Shown here: one piece after another, positions 32,774 through 46,800 of the stretch
How positions within the stretch are numbered: the first letter of the stretch is position 1
Layout of the letters: every line of letters starts with the position of its first letter
From: Lampris incognitus
Taxonomy: Eukaryota > Chordata > Actinopteri > Lampriformes > Lampridae
Reading direction: 5' to 3'
Assembly (NCBI RefSeq): GCF_029633865.1
Contig: NC_079216.1
Location: 68,611,667-68,675,666, forward strand
Length of the DNA stretch: 64,000 nucleotides
Position numbers and translations under genes: made by a program
The notes under the pieces: model-generated
The model's input: only the letters and a program-made list of their open reading frames with translations
Databases searched by the model: none
What the model was told of the DNA's origin: nothing

Positions 32774-34846
32774 CTGCAGAATAAAGAAGGGGGGGGGGTA
32801 TAAGGAGAAGAACTGGCTCAGGCTTATGAACCAGATGGGCAACTTGCTGATTTTGCATGAACAACGTGGATGTACTGGGTAACGCTGGCCATTCTTTTTA
32901 GTTCCTCTTTGTATGAGGCAACCGTATCTTCTGAAGAGACTAATGAGTGAATACGTGAATATGATAAGGAGTGGATAAGATCCAGTTTATGGTTTCACAA
33001 CACAGCAGTCTATTGTCTTTCACCAACCTGGCCACATCTACAGAAAAACCGAATTGGACCAACAACATTTTTAACGCAGCTGAAGTCCCGTGTGCGTGTG
33101 TGCCAGGTTCTAGGGAAGATCCATTTTGTGGCTGGGAAGGTATAACCATAACTTTACTTGTAAATCAGCTGGACACACAAATGGAAAATTAATGTAGAAA
33201 TGAAATCAAAATCCAGGCTGAATACCAATAAGCTTGTATACTGTCAGTAATTAACTCGGTAAAGCTGACGCCAGTCTTGTGGAATGAGGGATAAACATTT
33301 ACTTTGAACCTCTGTGCACATCATCCAGATGGGAGAGGCATGTGGACATCATCCAGATGGGAGAGGCTTTTAGATATGAAAAACACAGCTCTGAGCACGT
33401 TCATGGGACAGATTCCGGTTGGGCAAACAATTATGCAATCAGGGCGATCTCCTCGTCCCTGACAGCCGTTATCAGACATGGCCTGTGGCTGAATGCCTGC
33501 GTGAAGAAGTTGGCATGACCTTTGAGACTTCTCATGCAGCTTAACTGAATCCATTCAGGCTTTGACAGACATACCTTAGCCGACTCGGACGGCGCCTGCA
33601 GGATGAATGCAGCGATGCACTGCTGGTAGCGGTTCTGGTGCATGAGAATGAACGAGTGAGGCAGCCCCGACGCTGGAAGCAAAGGATCAAATAAAGCATC
33701 GGTTTATATGAAGAAACAAGTCCATCATATTTGCCTTGCTACGTTTTCTTCCCACAGCCTGTCCGTTCACGACATTTGATTATCAAATCATGGACCCCTC
33801 TAAGTCATCGCAGCATCTCACCCGAAACTTCCTGATAACGCTACGCCCCTGTCACCTACTTGAGGCGTTGAGCTGGTCGATGTTCTTGAGCTGCAGTCGG
33901 TCCAGAGAGACGGGCTGATCCATGACTGTGAAGGTGCTGCCCTCCTTCAGCAGCTGATCCAGCTCCATGTTCTGTGGCGACCTCAGAGGATTCTGCTCTG
34001 GTCCAATGGACCGCTACAGGACGCAGGGGAGCATGGTAGCCCAGGGCAGACAGAGAGGAAGATATTAAGTCTTGTATGGGAAACCAGCTAAAAGCCTGTT
34101 GTGGAGCTAGCACCATCTGTGTCCTGCACTGGCCCATAGGTGCAAGACTAGAAGAACATGCTGTGCTGTACCTTTTTGCTCCTCTTCATCTTTGTCAACA
34201 GGAGGAATTCGTCAAACAAGAACACATACACGTCGATTAGCTTCGTGTTCTCTGGTGGCAGACACAAAGCGGCTTTAGGAGACTTGGAAATCTCAGACTG
34301 TCAGACTCAACGTCATAAACCTTGTGTGCTGGTGCAGTGGTTTCATTTGACTTGTATAAATATGCAGAGATGGGACAAAGACACTGATTTTCAGGTAACA
34401 AGTAAGTTTCAAGTCTTGACATTGAAGCCTGAGTCAAGACCCAAGTAAAGATGGTCGAGTCTGAAGTCAAGTCCCAAGTTACGCTGACCAGGATGAATCA
34501 CGCCAAAAGTCCTTAACTTAATTTTCTGAGTCATAAAATTCTTAATGTGTTTGTAATTTATAAATGTATTTCTGATTTTTCCCTTTTTCTCCCAATTTAG
34601 TGGCCAATCGATCCCTATTTTAGTTCAAACCCCACCCTCGTACTGCATGCGTTCACCAACCGCGTCTCTCCGGCCGGCAGTCTGGAAGGAGTCGCCTTGT
34701 CACGGAAGTGACAAGGCGACTCCTTCCGTGACAAGGCGACTCCTTCCGTGACAAGGCGACTCCTTCCGTGACAAGGCGACTCCTTCCGTGACAAGGCGAC
34801 TCCTTCCGTGACAAGGCGACTCCAGGCCGAACCACTGCTTTTTCCC

Positions 34847-34880
<34 letters not shown>

Positions 34881-37800
34881 TGCAGTCGTGTGATGAACAC
34901 CAGCCGACTCCGCCCCCCTCCTGAAGACGGCGTTGCCAATGACTGCTGCTTCATCGAGTCCGGCCATAGTCGGATCTGACGAGACCGGGGCGAACCCCGG
35001 TCCCCAGTGGGCAACTGCATCGACACAAAGCCCATGCTTAGACCGCTACACCACCGCAGACCCCTAGTTCTTAATGTGTTTTGGATCAAATTAAATTTCA
35101 TTTAATTTCCCTAATCCATCAAAACTGTGTGTGTGTGGGTTTCCTCCGGGGGCTCCGGTTTCCTCCCACAGTCCAAACACATGTAGGTCAGGTGACTCGG
35201 CTGTACTACAAGTCCCTGGGTGTGAATGTGTGTGTGATGTGTGCGCTCTGTGATGGACTGGCGGTGTGTCCAGGGTGGCTCCTTGCTCGCCACCCAGTGG
35301 CTCCTGGGATAGGCTCCAGCATCCCACGACCTGAATTCAGATAAGCGGCTTGGATAATGGATGGGTGGAATTTTTATTGCAATTTCAAATTTATGATGGA
35401 GCACTTTCTCTCATCTGATTGGCTGCAGCCATGTGCTGCCATAGCAGCAAGGGGGTGGGGGGTGGGGGTGGGGCTGTAACTTGACTTGTTTCGCTTTACT
35501 TCTGTTGGATGAAAGTGGGATTAGGACAAGTCATTTAGTAACATATCTGAAGTCAAGAATCGCAGTCTGAAGTCACCAAATTTACGACTCGAGTCGGGTC
35601 CCAGTGACGAGTCCACAGCTGTGATGATACCTGTTCTGGCTGGCACCAACCTGCGAGCACGAGTCTCCCCTCCTGCAGGAGACTTCTATGAGAGATGAGG
35701 TTCTCCAGGGTGACCGCCTTCAGCAGGTGTTTCAGATTCTGAACATGAAATGCAGAAGTGAATGGTCAGACCCGGGTCAGAAAGAGCTCTGCAGGGTAGG
35801 ACAGGTGCACTGGCTTCAACCACTGTGACCTCTGACACCGACAGACGAAACCGAGTAAACACGTAGGTCAAGTCAGATGTGCTGAAATGTGGCGCATCTC
35901 TTCCGTGAGAGCTGCGTCATGCGTTTCACTTCACGTCGCAGCTCAGTGACTGTGTCATGTTGTCTGCACACAAACAATGGGTCGTGAAGATGTGGAGCAA
36001 ATCTGCTGCACGCTGCCCACCACACACAAAATCCATCATCTTTCATTCTGTCTGTCTTTGTCTCTCATGCAATCCACATACGCAAAGCACAAACACACAC
36101 ACACACATGCACGCACGCACAAACCTCAGGGATAAAGGCGCGCTTGTCTCTCTCCCACACAGGCAGCCACACCAGGGCATCTCTCAACTGTTTCACCTTC
36201 TGGTAGTTGTCCAGCCACTTGACCTTCCCCTCCAAATCACCTGCACACACAGGAGACACAGGAGACACAGGAGACACAGACAAGAGCTGCAGCTCATTCA
36301 TCTTTAAACGCTTTCTACCGGAGATGTCTCCCTTAAACTCAGGGCAGAATGCCCAAACTGCCCTGATGAAACATGGCTGCCAATTTAAGAACGAGTCTGG
36401 GTTTCCAGGTCGTGTAGCAGTTTATTCCCTTGCCTACCAGCACAAGGATCGCCGGTTCGAATCCCCGTGTTACCTCCGGCTTGGTCGGGCATCCCTACAG
36501 ACACAATTGGCCGTGTCTGTGGGTGGGAAGCCGGATGTGGGTATGTGTCCTGGTTGCTGCACTAGCGCCTCCTGATCGGTCAGGGGATCTGTTCAGGGGG
36601 GAGGGGGGACTGGGGGGAGTAGCGTGATCCTCCCACGTGCTACGTCCCCCTGGTGAAACTCCTCACTGTCAGGTGAAAGGAAGCGGCTGGTGACTCCACA
36701 TGTATGGGAGGAGGCATGTGGTAGTCTGCAGCCCTCCCCGGACCAGCAGAGGAGGTGGAGCAGAGACCGGGACGGCTCGGAAGAGAGGTGGAGCAGAGAC
36801 CGGGGCGGCTCGGAAGAGTGGTGGAGCAGAGACAGGGGCGGCTTGGAAGAGAGGTGGAGCAGAGACCGGGGCGGCTCGGAAGAGTGGTGGAGCAGAGACA
36901 GGGGCGGCTCGGAAGAGAGGTGGAGCAGAGACAAGGGCGGCTCGGAAGAGTGGTGGAGCAGAGACCAGGGCGGCTCGGAAGAGTGGTGGAGCAGAGACCG
37001 GGGCGGCTCGGAAGAGTGGTGGAGCAGAGACAGGGGCGGCTTGGAAGAGAGGTGGAGCAGAGACAAGGACGGCTCGGAAGAGTGGTGGAGCAGAGACCGG
37101 GGCGGCTCGGAAGAGTGGTGGAGCAGAGACAGGGGCGGCTCGGAAGAGAGGTGGAGCAGAGACAGGGGCGGCTCGGAAGAGAGGTGGAGCAGAGACAAGG
37201 GCGGCTCGGAAGAGTGGTGGAGCAGAGAACGGGGCGGCTCGGAAGAGTGGTGGAGCAGAGACCGGGGCGGCTCGGAAGAGAGGTGGAGCAGAGACAGGGG
37301 CGGCTCGGAAGAGAGGTGGAGCAGAGACAAGGGCGGCTCGGAAGAGTGGTGGAGCAGAGAACGGGGCGGCTCGGAAGAGAGGTGGAGCAGAGACCGGGGC
37401 GGCTCGGAAGAGAGGTGGAGCAGAGACAGGGGCGGCTCGGAAGAGAGGTGGAGCAGAGACAAGGGCGGCTCGGAAGAGTGGTGGAGCAGAGAACGGGGCG
37501 GCTCGGAAGAGTGGTGGAGCAGAGACAGGGGCGGCTCGGAAGAGAGGTGGAGCAGAGACAGGGGCGGCTCGGAAGAGAGGTGGAGCAGAGACCGGGACGG
37601 CTCGGAAGAGAGGTGGAGCAGAGACAGGGGCGGCTCGGGAGAGAGGTGGAGCAGAGAACGGGGCGGCTCGGAAGAGAGGTGGAGCAGAGACAGGGGCGGC
37701 TCGGAAGAGTGGTGGAGCAGAGACAGGGGCGGCTTGGAAGAGAGGTGGAGCAGAGACCGGGGCGGCTCGGAAGAGTGGTGGAGCAGAGACAGGGGCGGCT

Positions 37801-40800
37801 CGGAAGAGAGGTGGAGCAGAGACAAGGGCGGCTCGGAAGAGTGGTGGAGCAGAGAACGGGGCGGCTCGGAAGAGTGGTGGAGCAGAGACAGGGGCGGCTC
37901 GGAAGAGAGGTGGAGCAGAGACAGGGGCGGCTCGGAAGAGAGGTGGAGCAGAGACAAGGGCGGCTCGGAAGAGTGGTGGAGCAGAGACCGGGACGGCTCG
38001 GAAGAGAGGTGGAGCAGAGAACGGGGCGGCTCGGAAGAGTGGTGGAGCAGAGACAGGGGCGGCTCGGAAGAGAGGTGGAGCAGAGACAGGGGCGGCTCGG
38101 AAGAGAGGTGGAGCAGAGACAGGGGCGGCTCGGAAGAGAGGTGGAGCAGAGACAGGGGCGGCTCGGAAGAGAGGTGGAGCAGAGACCGGGACGGCTCGGA
38201 AGAGAGGTGGAGCAGAGACAGGGGCGGCTCGGAAGAGAGGTGGAGCAGAGAACGGGGCGGCTCGGAAGAGAGGTGGAGCAGAGACAGGGGCGGCTCGGAA
38301 GAGTGGTGGAGCAGAGACAGGGGCGGCTCGGAAGAGAGGTGGAGCAGAGACCGGGGCGGCTCGGAAGAGTGGTGGAGCAGAGACAGGGGCGGCTCGGAAG
38401 AGAGGTGGAGCAGAGACCGGGACGGCTCGGAAGAGAGGTGGAGCAGAGACAGGGGCGGCTCGGAAGAGAGGTGGAGCAGAGACCGGGACGGCTCGGAAGA
38501 GAGGTGGAGCAGAGACAGGGGCGGCTCGGAAGAGAGGTGGAGCAGAGAACGGGGCGGCTCGGAAGAGAGGTGGAGCAGAGACAGGGGCGGCTCGGAAGAG
38601 AGGTGGAGCAGAGACCGGGACGGCTCGGAAGAGAGGTGGAGCAGAGACAAGGGCGGCTCGGAAGAGTGGTGGAGCAGAGACCGGGATGACTCGGAAGAGT
38701 GGGGTAATTGGTTGGGTACAACTGGGGAGAAAAAAGGCGGGGGGGGCCAAAAAAAAACAACTCCAGACTGCTGGGAGAGTACTCTGTTAATACACACATT
38801 CTGAGTTTTAATATGGCACCGATGTGTAAGTTGCTTGTGAGCATTCACTGCTCCACTGAAGTAATACCTGAAGTAACACCTGAAGTAATACCTGGAGTAA
38901 CACCTGAAGTAATACCTGGAGTAACACCTGAAGTAATACCTGAAGTAACACCTGAAGTAACACCAGTAGTAATACCTGAAGTAACACCCGAAGTAATACC
39001 TGAAGTAACACCTGAAGTAATACCTAAAGTTACACCTGAAGTAACACCTGAAGTAATATCTGAAGTAACACCTGAAGTAATACCTGAAGTAACACCTGAA
39101 GTAACACCTGAAGTAATAACTAAAGTAACACCTGAAGTAATACCTGAAGTAATACCCAAAGAAACACCTGAAGTAATAACTAAAGTAACACCTGAAGTAA
39201 TACCTGAAGTAACACCTGAAGTAATGCCTGAAGTAACACCTGAAGTAACACCTGAAGAAACACCTGAAGTTACACCTGAAGTTACACCTGAAGTAATACC
39301 TGAAGTAACACCTGAAGTAACACCATAAGTAACACCTGAAGTAATACCCGAAGAAACACCTGAAGTAATAACTAAAGTAACACCTGAAGTAACACCTGAA
39401 TGCCTGAAGTAATACCTGAAGAAACACCTGAAGTAATACCTGAAGTAACACCTGAAGTAATAACTAAAGTAACACCTGAAGTAATACCCGAAGAAACACC
39501 TGAAGAAACACCTGAAGTAACACCTGAAGTAATACCCGAAGAAACACCTGAAGCAATAACTAAAGTAACACCTGAAGTAATAACTAAAGTAACACCTGAA
39601 GTAATACCCGAAGAAACACCTGAAGTAATACCTGAAGTAACACCTGAAGTAATACCTGAAGTAACACCAGTAGTAACACCTGAAGTAATACCTGAAGTAA
39701 TAACTAAAGTAACACATAAAGTAACACCTGAAGTAACACCAGTAGTAATACCTGAAGTAACAGCAGAAGTAATACCTGAAGAAACACCTGAAGAAACACC
39801 TGAAGTTACACCTGAAGTAACACCAGAAGTAATACCTGAAGTAACACCTGAAGTAATGCCCGAAGTAACACCTGAAGTAATACCTGAAGTAACACCTGAA
39901 CACCAGAAGTAATGTATCTGAAGTAATGCCTGAAGTAACACCAGAAGTAATATATCTGAAGTAATACCTGAAGTAACACCAGAAGTAATATACCTGAAGT
40001 AACACCTGAAGAAACACCTGAAGTAGTACCTGAAGTAACACCTGAACACCAGAAGTAATGTATCTGAAGTAATACCTGAAGTAACACCTGAAGTAATACC
40101 TGAAGTAACACCTGAACACCAGAAGTAATGTATCTGAAGTAATACCTGAAGTAACACCAGAAGTAATATACCTGAAGTAACACCTGAAGAAACACCTGAA
40201 GTAGTACCTGAAGTTACACCTGAAGTAACACCTGAAGTAACAACTAAAGTAACACCTGAAGTAACACCTGAAGTAATACCCGAAGAAACACCTGAAGCAA
40301 TAACTAAAGTAACACCTGAAGTAATAACTAAAGTAACACCTGAAGTAATACCCGAAGAAACACCTGAAGTAATACCTGAAGTAACACCTGAAGTAATACC
40401 TGAAGTAACACCAGTAGTAACACCTGAAGTAATACCTGAAGTAATAACTAAAGTAACACATAAAGTAACACCTGAAGTAACACCAGTAGTAATACCTGAA
40501 GTAACAGCAGAAGTAATACCTGAAGAAACACCTGAAGAAACACCTGAAGTTACACCTGAAGTAACACCAGAAGTAATACCTGAAGTAACACCTGAAGTAA
40601 TGCCCGAAGTAACACCTGAAGTAATACCTGAAGTAACACCTGAACACCAGAAGTAATGTATCTGAAGTAATGCCTGAAGTAACACCAGAAGTAATGTATC
40701 TGAAGTAATACCTGAAGTAACACCAGAAGTAATATACCTGAAGTAACACCTGAAGAAACACCTGAAGTAGTACCTGAAGTTACACCTGAAGTAACACCTG

Positions 40801-43800
40801 AAGTAACAACTAAAGTAACACCTGAAGTAACACCTGAAGTAACACCTGAAGTAATACCCGAAGAAACACCTGAAGAAACACCTGAAGTAACACCTGAAGT
40901 AATACCCGAAGAAACACTTGAAGCAATAACTAAAGTAACACCTGAAGTAATAACTAAAGTAACACCTGAAGAAACACCTGAAGTAACACCAGTAGTAACA
41001 CCTGAAGTAATACCTGAAGTAATAACTAAAGTAACACATAAAGTAACACCTGAAGTAACACCAGTAGTAATACCTGAAGAAACACCTGAAGTAACACCTG
41101 AAGTAACACCCGAAGAAACACCTGAAGCAATAACTAAAGTAACACCTGAAGTAATAACTAAAGTAACACCCGAAGAAACACCTGAAGTATTACCTGAAGT
41201 AACACCTGAAGTAACACCTGAAGTAACACCAGAAGTAATACCTGAAGTAACACCAGAAGTAATAGCTGAAGTAACACCAGTAGTAATACCTGAAGTAACA
41301 CCTGAAGTAATATAGCCACATTGACATGAACTATTCAAATGAGAGGTGGTTGCGGGCCCTCGTGAGTGACAGCGGCGTTTCATGTAGTAATACATCACAT
41401 GTGACCTCATGTGGCCTCAGCGGATCCCGGTTTAGTGTTGCTGTCTGTAAAACACGGGTGTGATGTTTTATCAGGACTGCTCATCTTTTATGGTAACTCT
41501 CCTCCCACACCCATGGGACATTGGCCTTTTTTATCCTGTATGGACCGTGCTAACAATACCCCCCCACCCCCCCACCCCACCCCCCCGCCTATTCTAGCAC
41601 CAACTCCCTGCGCAACCGTCAAAATGTCCGCCACACCCTTTAATGGTTATGGGAAAGAACATTATCAGAGATTTGGGTGGTCAGACTGGTTCGCTGCCTG
41701 GAATTACACCTCCAATAAAAACGCAGGCTGCTGCACGGCTGCTGCACGGCTGCTGCATATTTCCCACAGGTGTGCTAGTTACAGAGTAAACCGTCACGAC
41801 CAGGCCACCGCACCGGCACGCCGTGAGGACGAAATGATCAGGGCCCCTGGCTGAAGGCCATGAAGCATGTGGCCTGTTCGCTGTGAACTGGGCTGGTACC
41901 CCCTCACCGCTACTGACGGCGGCCTCGCTTGGTTGGCGTACAAATCCTCATCATGAAAAGCTGCTGAAACGCGAGACAGCTCTTGAGGTATCTGTAAACC
42001 GCATGCTGCCAACGTGCCGTTTTGGCACCGTCGGGGTTCAAATCCCCTGAAGGACACTGCCGGGTCTTCTGTCACTTGGAAGACGGTGGAGCGTGTCCCT
42101 CGTCAGGCGGCAGCCGAGGAGACCCGGTCGTACCGCCGAGCCACGGGGCGAGTACGGCGCCAGTCGCTCGCTTGTGTATCAGTAACAGTCCTCTGCTGAG
42201 GAACTGCTGAATACTGGGCCAGCAACAGACACTTCCCCATGCTGCTGTCAGTCACAGTGTGTGACCACCCTCAGTAAACCGCCGCTGTAGGTTGCATAAC
42301 TGACACGCAAATCAGGTCAATACAGACACACGCCATGTAGCGAGCAACACACCCTCAGCTGTGGCGAGAACGACACTACTGCAGGTTCTCACACGTGCTG
42401 GAATGTGAGGAAGACAACGCTGGTACTTACAAATACTATTACTGCGTCCGGGTAGCGTGGGGGTCTATTACGTTGCCTACCAACACGGGGCTCGCCAGTT
42501 CGAATCCCCGTGTTACCTCCCGCTTCGGGTGTCCCTAAAGACACAAGCTAGATGTGGGTATGTGTCCTGGTCACTGTAATAGCGCCTCCTCTGGTCGGTC
42601 GGGGTGCCCGTTCAGGGGGGAGGGGAATTGGGGGGAATAGTGTGACCCTCCCACGCGCTACGTCCCCCTGGTGAAACTCCTCACTGTCAGGTGAAAAGAA
42701 GCAGCTGGTGACTCCACATGTATAGGAGACATGTGGTAGTCTGCAGCCCTCCCCGGATCAGCAGAGGGGGTGTAGTAGAGACCGGGATGGATCAGCAGAG
42801 AGGGTGGAGCAGTGACCGGGACGGATCAGCAGAGGGGGTGGAGCAGTGACCGGGATGGATCAGCAGAGGGGGTGGAGCAGAGACTGGGAGGGATCAGCAG
42901 AGGGGGTGTAGTAGAGACCGGGATGGATCAGAAGAGAGGGTGGAGCAGAGACCAGGACGGATCAGCAGAGGGGGTGGAGCAGTGACCGGGACGGATCAGC
43001 AGAGGGGGTGGAGCAGAGACTGGGAGGGATCAGCAGAGGGGGTGGAGCAGTAACCGGGACGGATCAGCAGAGGGGGTGGAGCAGTGACCGGGACGGATCA
43101 GCAGAGGGGGTGGAGCAGTGACCGGGATGGATCAGAAGAGAGGGTGGAGCAGAGACTGGGATGGATCAGCAGAGGGGGTGGAGCAGTGACCGGGAGGGAT
43201 CAGCAGAGGGGGTGGAGCAGTGACCGGGAGGGATCAGCAGAGGGGGGTAATTGGCCAAGCACAGTTGGGGAGAAAAAGGGGAGCAGGAAATAAAAAAGAA
43301 ATAATATTAACTCACATATGGAAGTGTCAACGTGCTCCGCTAGAACTTGGAGCGCGGCTTCCTCCTCCTCTGTCCAGCACCTCTTCCTTATGTTCCTCAG
43401 CAGGAGCGGGTAGCGGGTCAGCCTCTGCAGGGGGGCCACCAGAAGGTCCCGAAGCTGCAACCTGCGACACTGTTCGTTCCTCTCACACCACTGAGCGATG
43501 GATGGGGAGAGAAGGAGAGAATGACAGAGGGCGACAGAGAGTTGGTAGGAAAACAGAATTGGGGGCTTGTCAAAGCAGTGGGAGGAGGAGATAGTGGAGG
43601 TGGAGGTGGAGGTGGACATGGGGAATTGGGCGGGAGAAAAAAAAGATCTCAGAGCCGCAAAAACACTAAACACAAAACAAAAAAACCCCAGTAGACAAAA
43701 TTGTGAGTGACAGAGAAAGTTGCACAACAGCAGAAGATACGGAGCCACATTCCGGTCTCTGGTGAGCCGTGGTGACGGCGAACCAGTCACGGCTGTTCAG

Positions 43801-46800
43801 CCAGCGACACAGCTGTTTCCCACTTCCTGCCTGGTGTCAAAGTACACAGCGTCCTTGCCTCTGCCGACTAACAGACAAATAACCTACGCAGCGAGTCCTG
43901 CCATACCTTCACATAGGAGCCAAAGTCCTGTCTGTGCTTCAGCGAGTCCAGGTACACGAGTGCCGTGGAGTAGTTGAGGCAGTACTTCTGCAGACACTGG
44001 CAGATGCTGTCACCAAACGCCTGCAAACAGACAGCAGACTGATAGTCCACACACGGGGAACAGACAGCAGACTGATAGTCCACATACAGGGAACAGACAG
44101 CAGACTGATAGTCCACACACAGGGAACAGACAGCAGACTGATAGTCCACACACGGGGAACAGACAGCAGACTGATAGTCCACACACAGGGAACAGACAGC
44201 AGACTGATAGTCCACACACAGGGAACAGACAGCAGACTGATAGTCCACACACAGGGAACAGACAGCAGACTGATAGTCCACACACAGGGAACAGACAGCA
44301 GACTGATAGTCCACACACGGGGAACAGAGAGCAGACTGATAGTCCACACACGGGGAACAGACAGCAGACTGATAGTCCACACATGGGGAACAGACAGCAG
44401 ACTGATAGTCCACACACGGGGAACAGAGAGCAGACTGATAGTCCACACATGGGGAACAGACAGCAGACTGATAGTCCACACACAGGGAACAGACAGCAGA
44501 CTGATAGTCCACACACGGGGAACAGACAGCAGACTGATAGTCCACACACGGGGAACAGACAGCAGACTGATAGTCCACACATGGGGAACAGACAGCAGAC
44601 TGATAGTCCACACATGGGGAACAGACAGCAGACTGATAGTCCACACACGGGGAACAGACAGCAGACTGATAGTCCACACATGGGGAACAGACAGCAGACT
44701 GATAGTCCACACATGGGGAACAGACAGCAGACTGATAGTCCACACACAGGGAACAGACAGCAGACTGATAGTCCACACACAGGGAACAGAGAGCAGACTG
44801 ATAGTCCACACACAGGGAACAGACAGCAGACTGATAGTCCACACATGGGGAACAGACAGCAGACTGATAGTCCACACACAGGGAACAGACAGCAGACTGA
44901 TAGTCCACACACAGGGAACAGAGAGCAGACTGATAGTCCACACACAGGGAACAGACAGCAGACTGATAGTCCACACACAGGGAACAGACAGCAGACTGAT
45001 AGTCCACACATGGGGAACAGACAGCAGACTGATAGTCCACACACAGGGAACAGAGAGCAGACTGATAGTCCACACATGGGGAACAGACAGCAGACTGATA
45101 GTCCACACACAGGGAACAGACAGCAGACTGATAGTCCACACACAGGGAACAGACAGCAGACTGATAGTCCACACATGGGGAACAGACAGCAGACTGATAG
45201 TCCACACACAGGGAACAGACAGCAGACTGATAGTCCACACACGGGGAACAGACAGCAGACTGATAGTCCACACATGGGGAACAGACAGCAGACTGATAGT
45301 CCACACATGGGGAACAGACAGCAGACTGATAGTCCACACACAGGGAACAGACAGCAGACTGATAGTCCACACACGGGGAACAGACAGCAGACTGATAGTC
45401 CACACATGGGGAACAGACAGCAGACTGATAGTCCACACATGGGGAACAGACAGCAGACTGATAGTCCACACACAGGGAACAGAGAGCAGACTGATAGTCC
45501 ACACATGGGGAACAGACAGCAGACTGATAGTCCACACATGGGGAACAGACAGCAGACTGATAGTCCACACACGGGGAACAGACAGCAGACTGATAGTCCA
45601 CACATGGGGAACAGACAGCAGACTGATAGTCCACACATGGGGAACAGACAGCAGACTGATAGTCCACACACAGGGAACAGACAGCAGACTGATAGTCCAC
45701 ACACAGGGAACAGAGAGCAGACTGATAGTCCACACATGGGGAACAGACAGCAGACTGATAGTCCAAACACAGGGAACAGACAGCAGACTGATAGTCCACA
45801 CACAGGGAACAGACAGCAGACTGATAGTCCACACACGGGGAACAGACAGCAGACTGATAGTCCACACATGGGGAACAGACAGCAGACTGATAGTCCACAC
45901 ACAGGGAACAGACAGCAGACTGATAGTCCACACACAGGGAACAGACAGCAGACTGATAGTCCACACATGGGGAACAGACAGCAGACTGATAGTCCACACA
46001 CGGGGAACAGACAGCAGACTGATAGTCCACACACAGGGAACAGACAGCAGACTGATAGTCCACACACAGGGAACAGATATACACCTCAGTGTATATCTCA
46101 GTGTACACACTCAGTATATGATTAAGATGAATCAGTGTATACCTCAGTGTATACCTGTGTACACCTCAGTGTATACCTCAGTATACACCTTAGAGTATAC
46201 CTCAGTATAGGATTAAAATGAACCAGTGTATACCTCAGTATACACCTCAGTGTATACCGCAGTATAGGATTAAAATGAATCAGTGTATACCTCAGTATAC
46301 GCCTTAGTGTATACCTCAGTATATGATTAAAATGAACCAGTGTATACCTCAGTATACACCTTAGTGTATACCTCAGTATATGATTAAAATGAACCAGTGT
46401 ATACCTCAGTATACACCTCAGTGTATACCTCAGTATATGATTAAAATGAATCAGTGTATACCTCAGTGTATACTTGAGTGTATACCTCAGAATATGATTA
46501 AAATGAATCAGTGTATACCTCAGTGTATACCTCAGTATATAATTAAAATGAATCAGTGTATACCTCAGTGTATACCTCAGTATATGATTAAAATGAATCA
46601 GTGTATACCTCAGTGTATACCTCAGTATATGATTAAAATGAATCAGTGTATACCTCAGTGTATACCTCAGTATATAATTAAAATGAATCAGTGTATACCT
46701 CAGTGTATACCTCAGTATATAATTAAAATGAATCAGTGTATACCTCAGTGTATACCTCAGTATATAATTAAAATGAATCAGTGTCTACCTCAGTGTATAC

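Larger units (their letters stand above)
34567..35068 (-). repeat. SINE family B, inverted copy with internal 20-bp expansion
   Basis: Reverse copy of the family at 26237-26645: tail near 34567, gttgccaatgactgctgctt, B-box side gaccggggcgaaccccggtc, head ending near 35068. The segment that pairs with itself in the other copy has become a 20-bp tandem array at 34708-34827. Confidence 0.78.

Noticed and set aside
36640..38844. Open frames of 640-950 codons on both strands (e.g. SEPPLSLLHLS, RWSRDRGGSEE repeats)
   Set aside because: They exist only because the satellite period is 33 bp. Several frames on both strands are open at once, and there is no start context, splice support or domain.
41990..42060. 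Possible tRNA-like ggggttcaaatcccc motif
   Set aside because: A B-box-like match alone, without an A-box or acceptor stem; probably old SINE debris, too weak to annotate.
43868..46210. Cys-rich (CVDYQSAVCSP)n and (GTDSRLIVHTQ)n proteins of ~700 residues
   Set aside because: Same periodicity effect. Only the part at 43907-44020 is real coding sequence. The in-frame read-through is reported as a finding, not as a gene.
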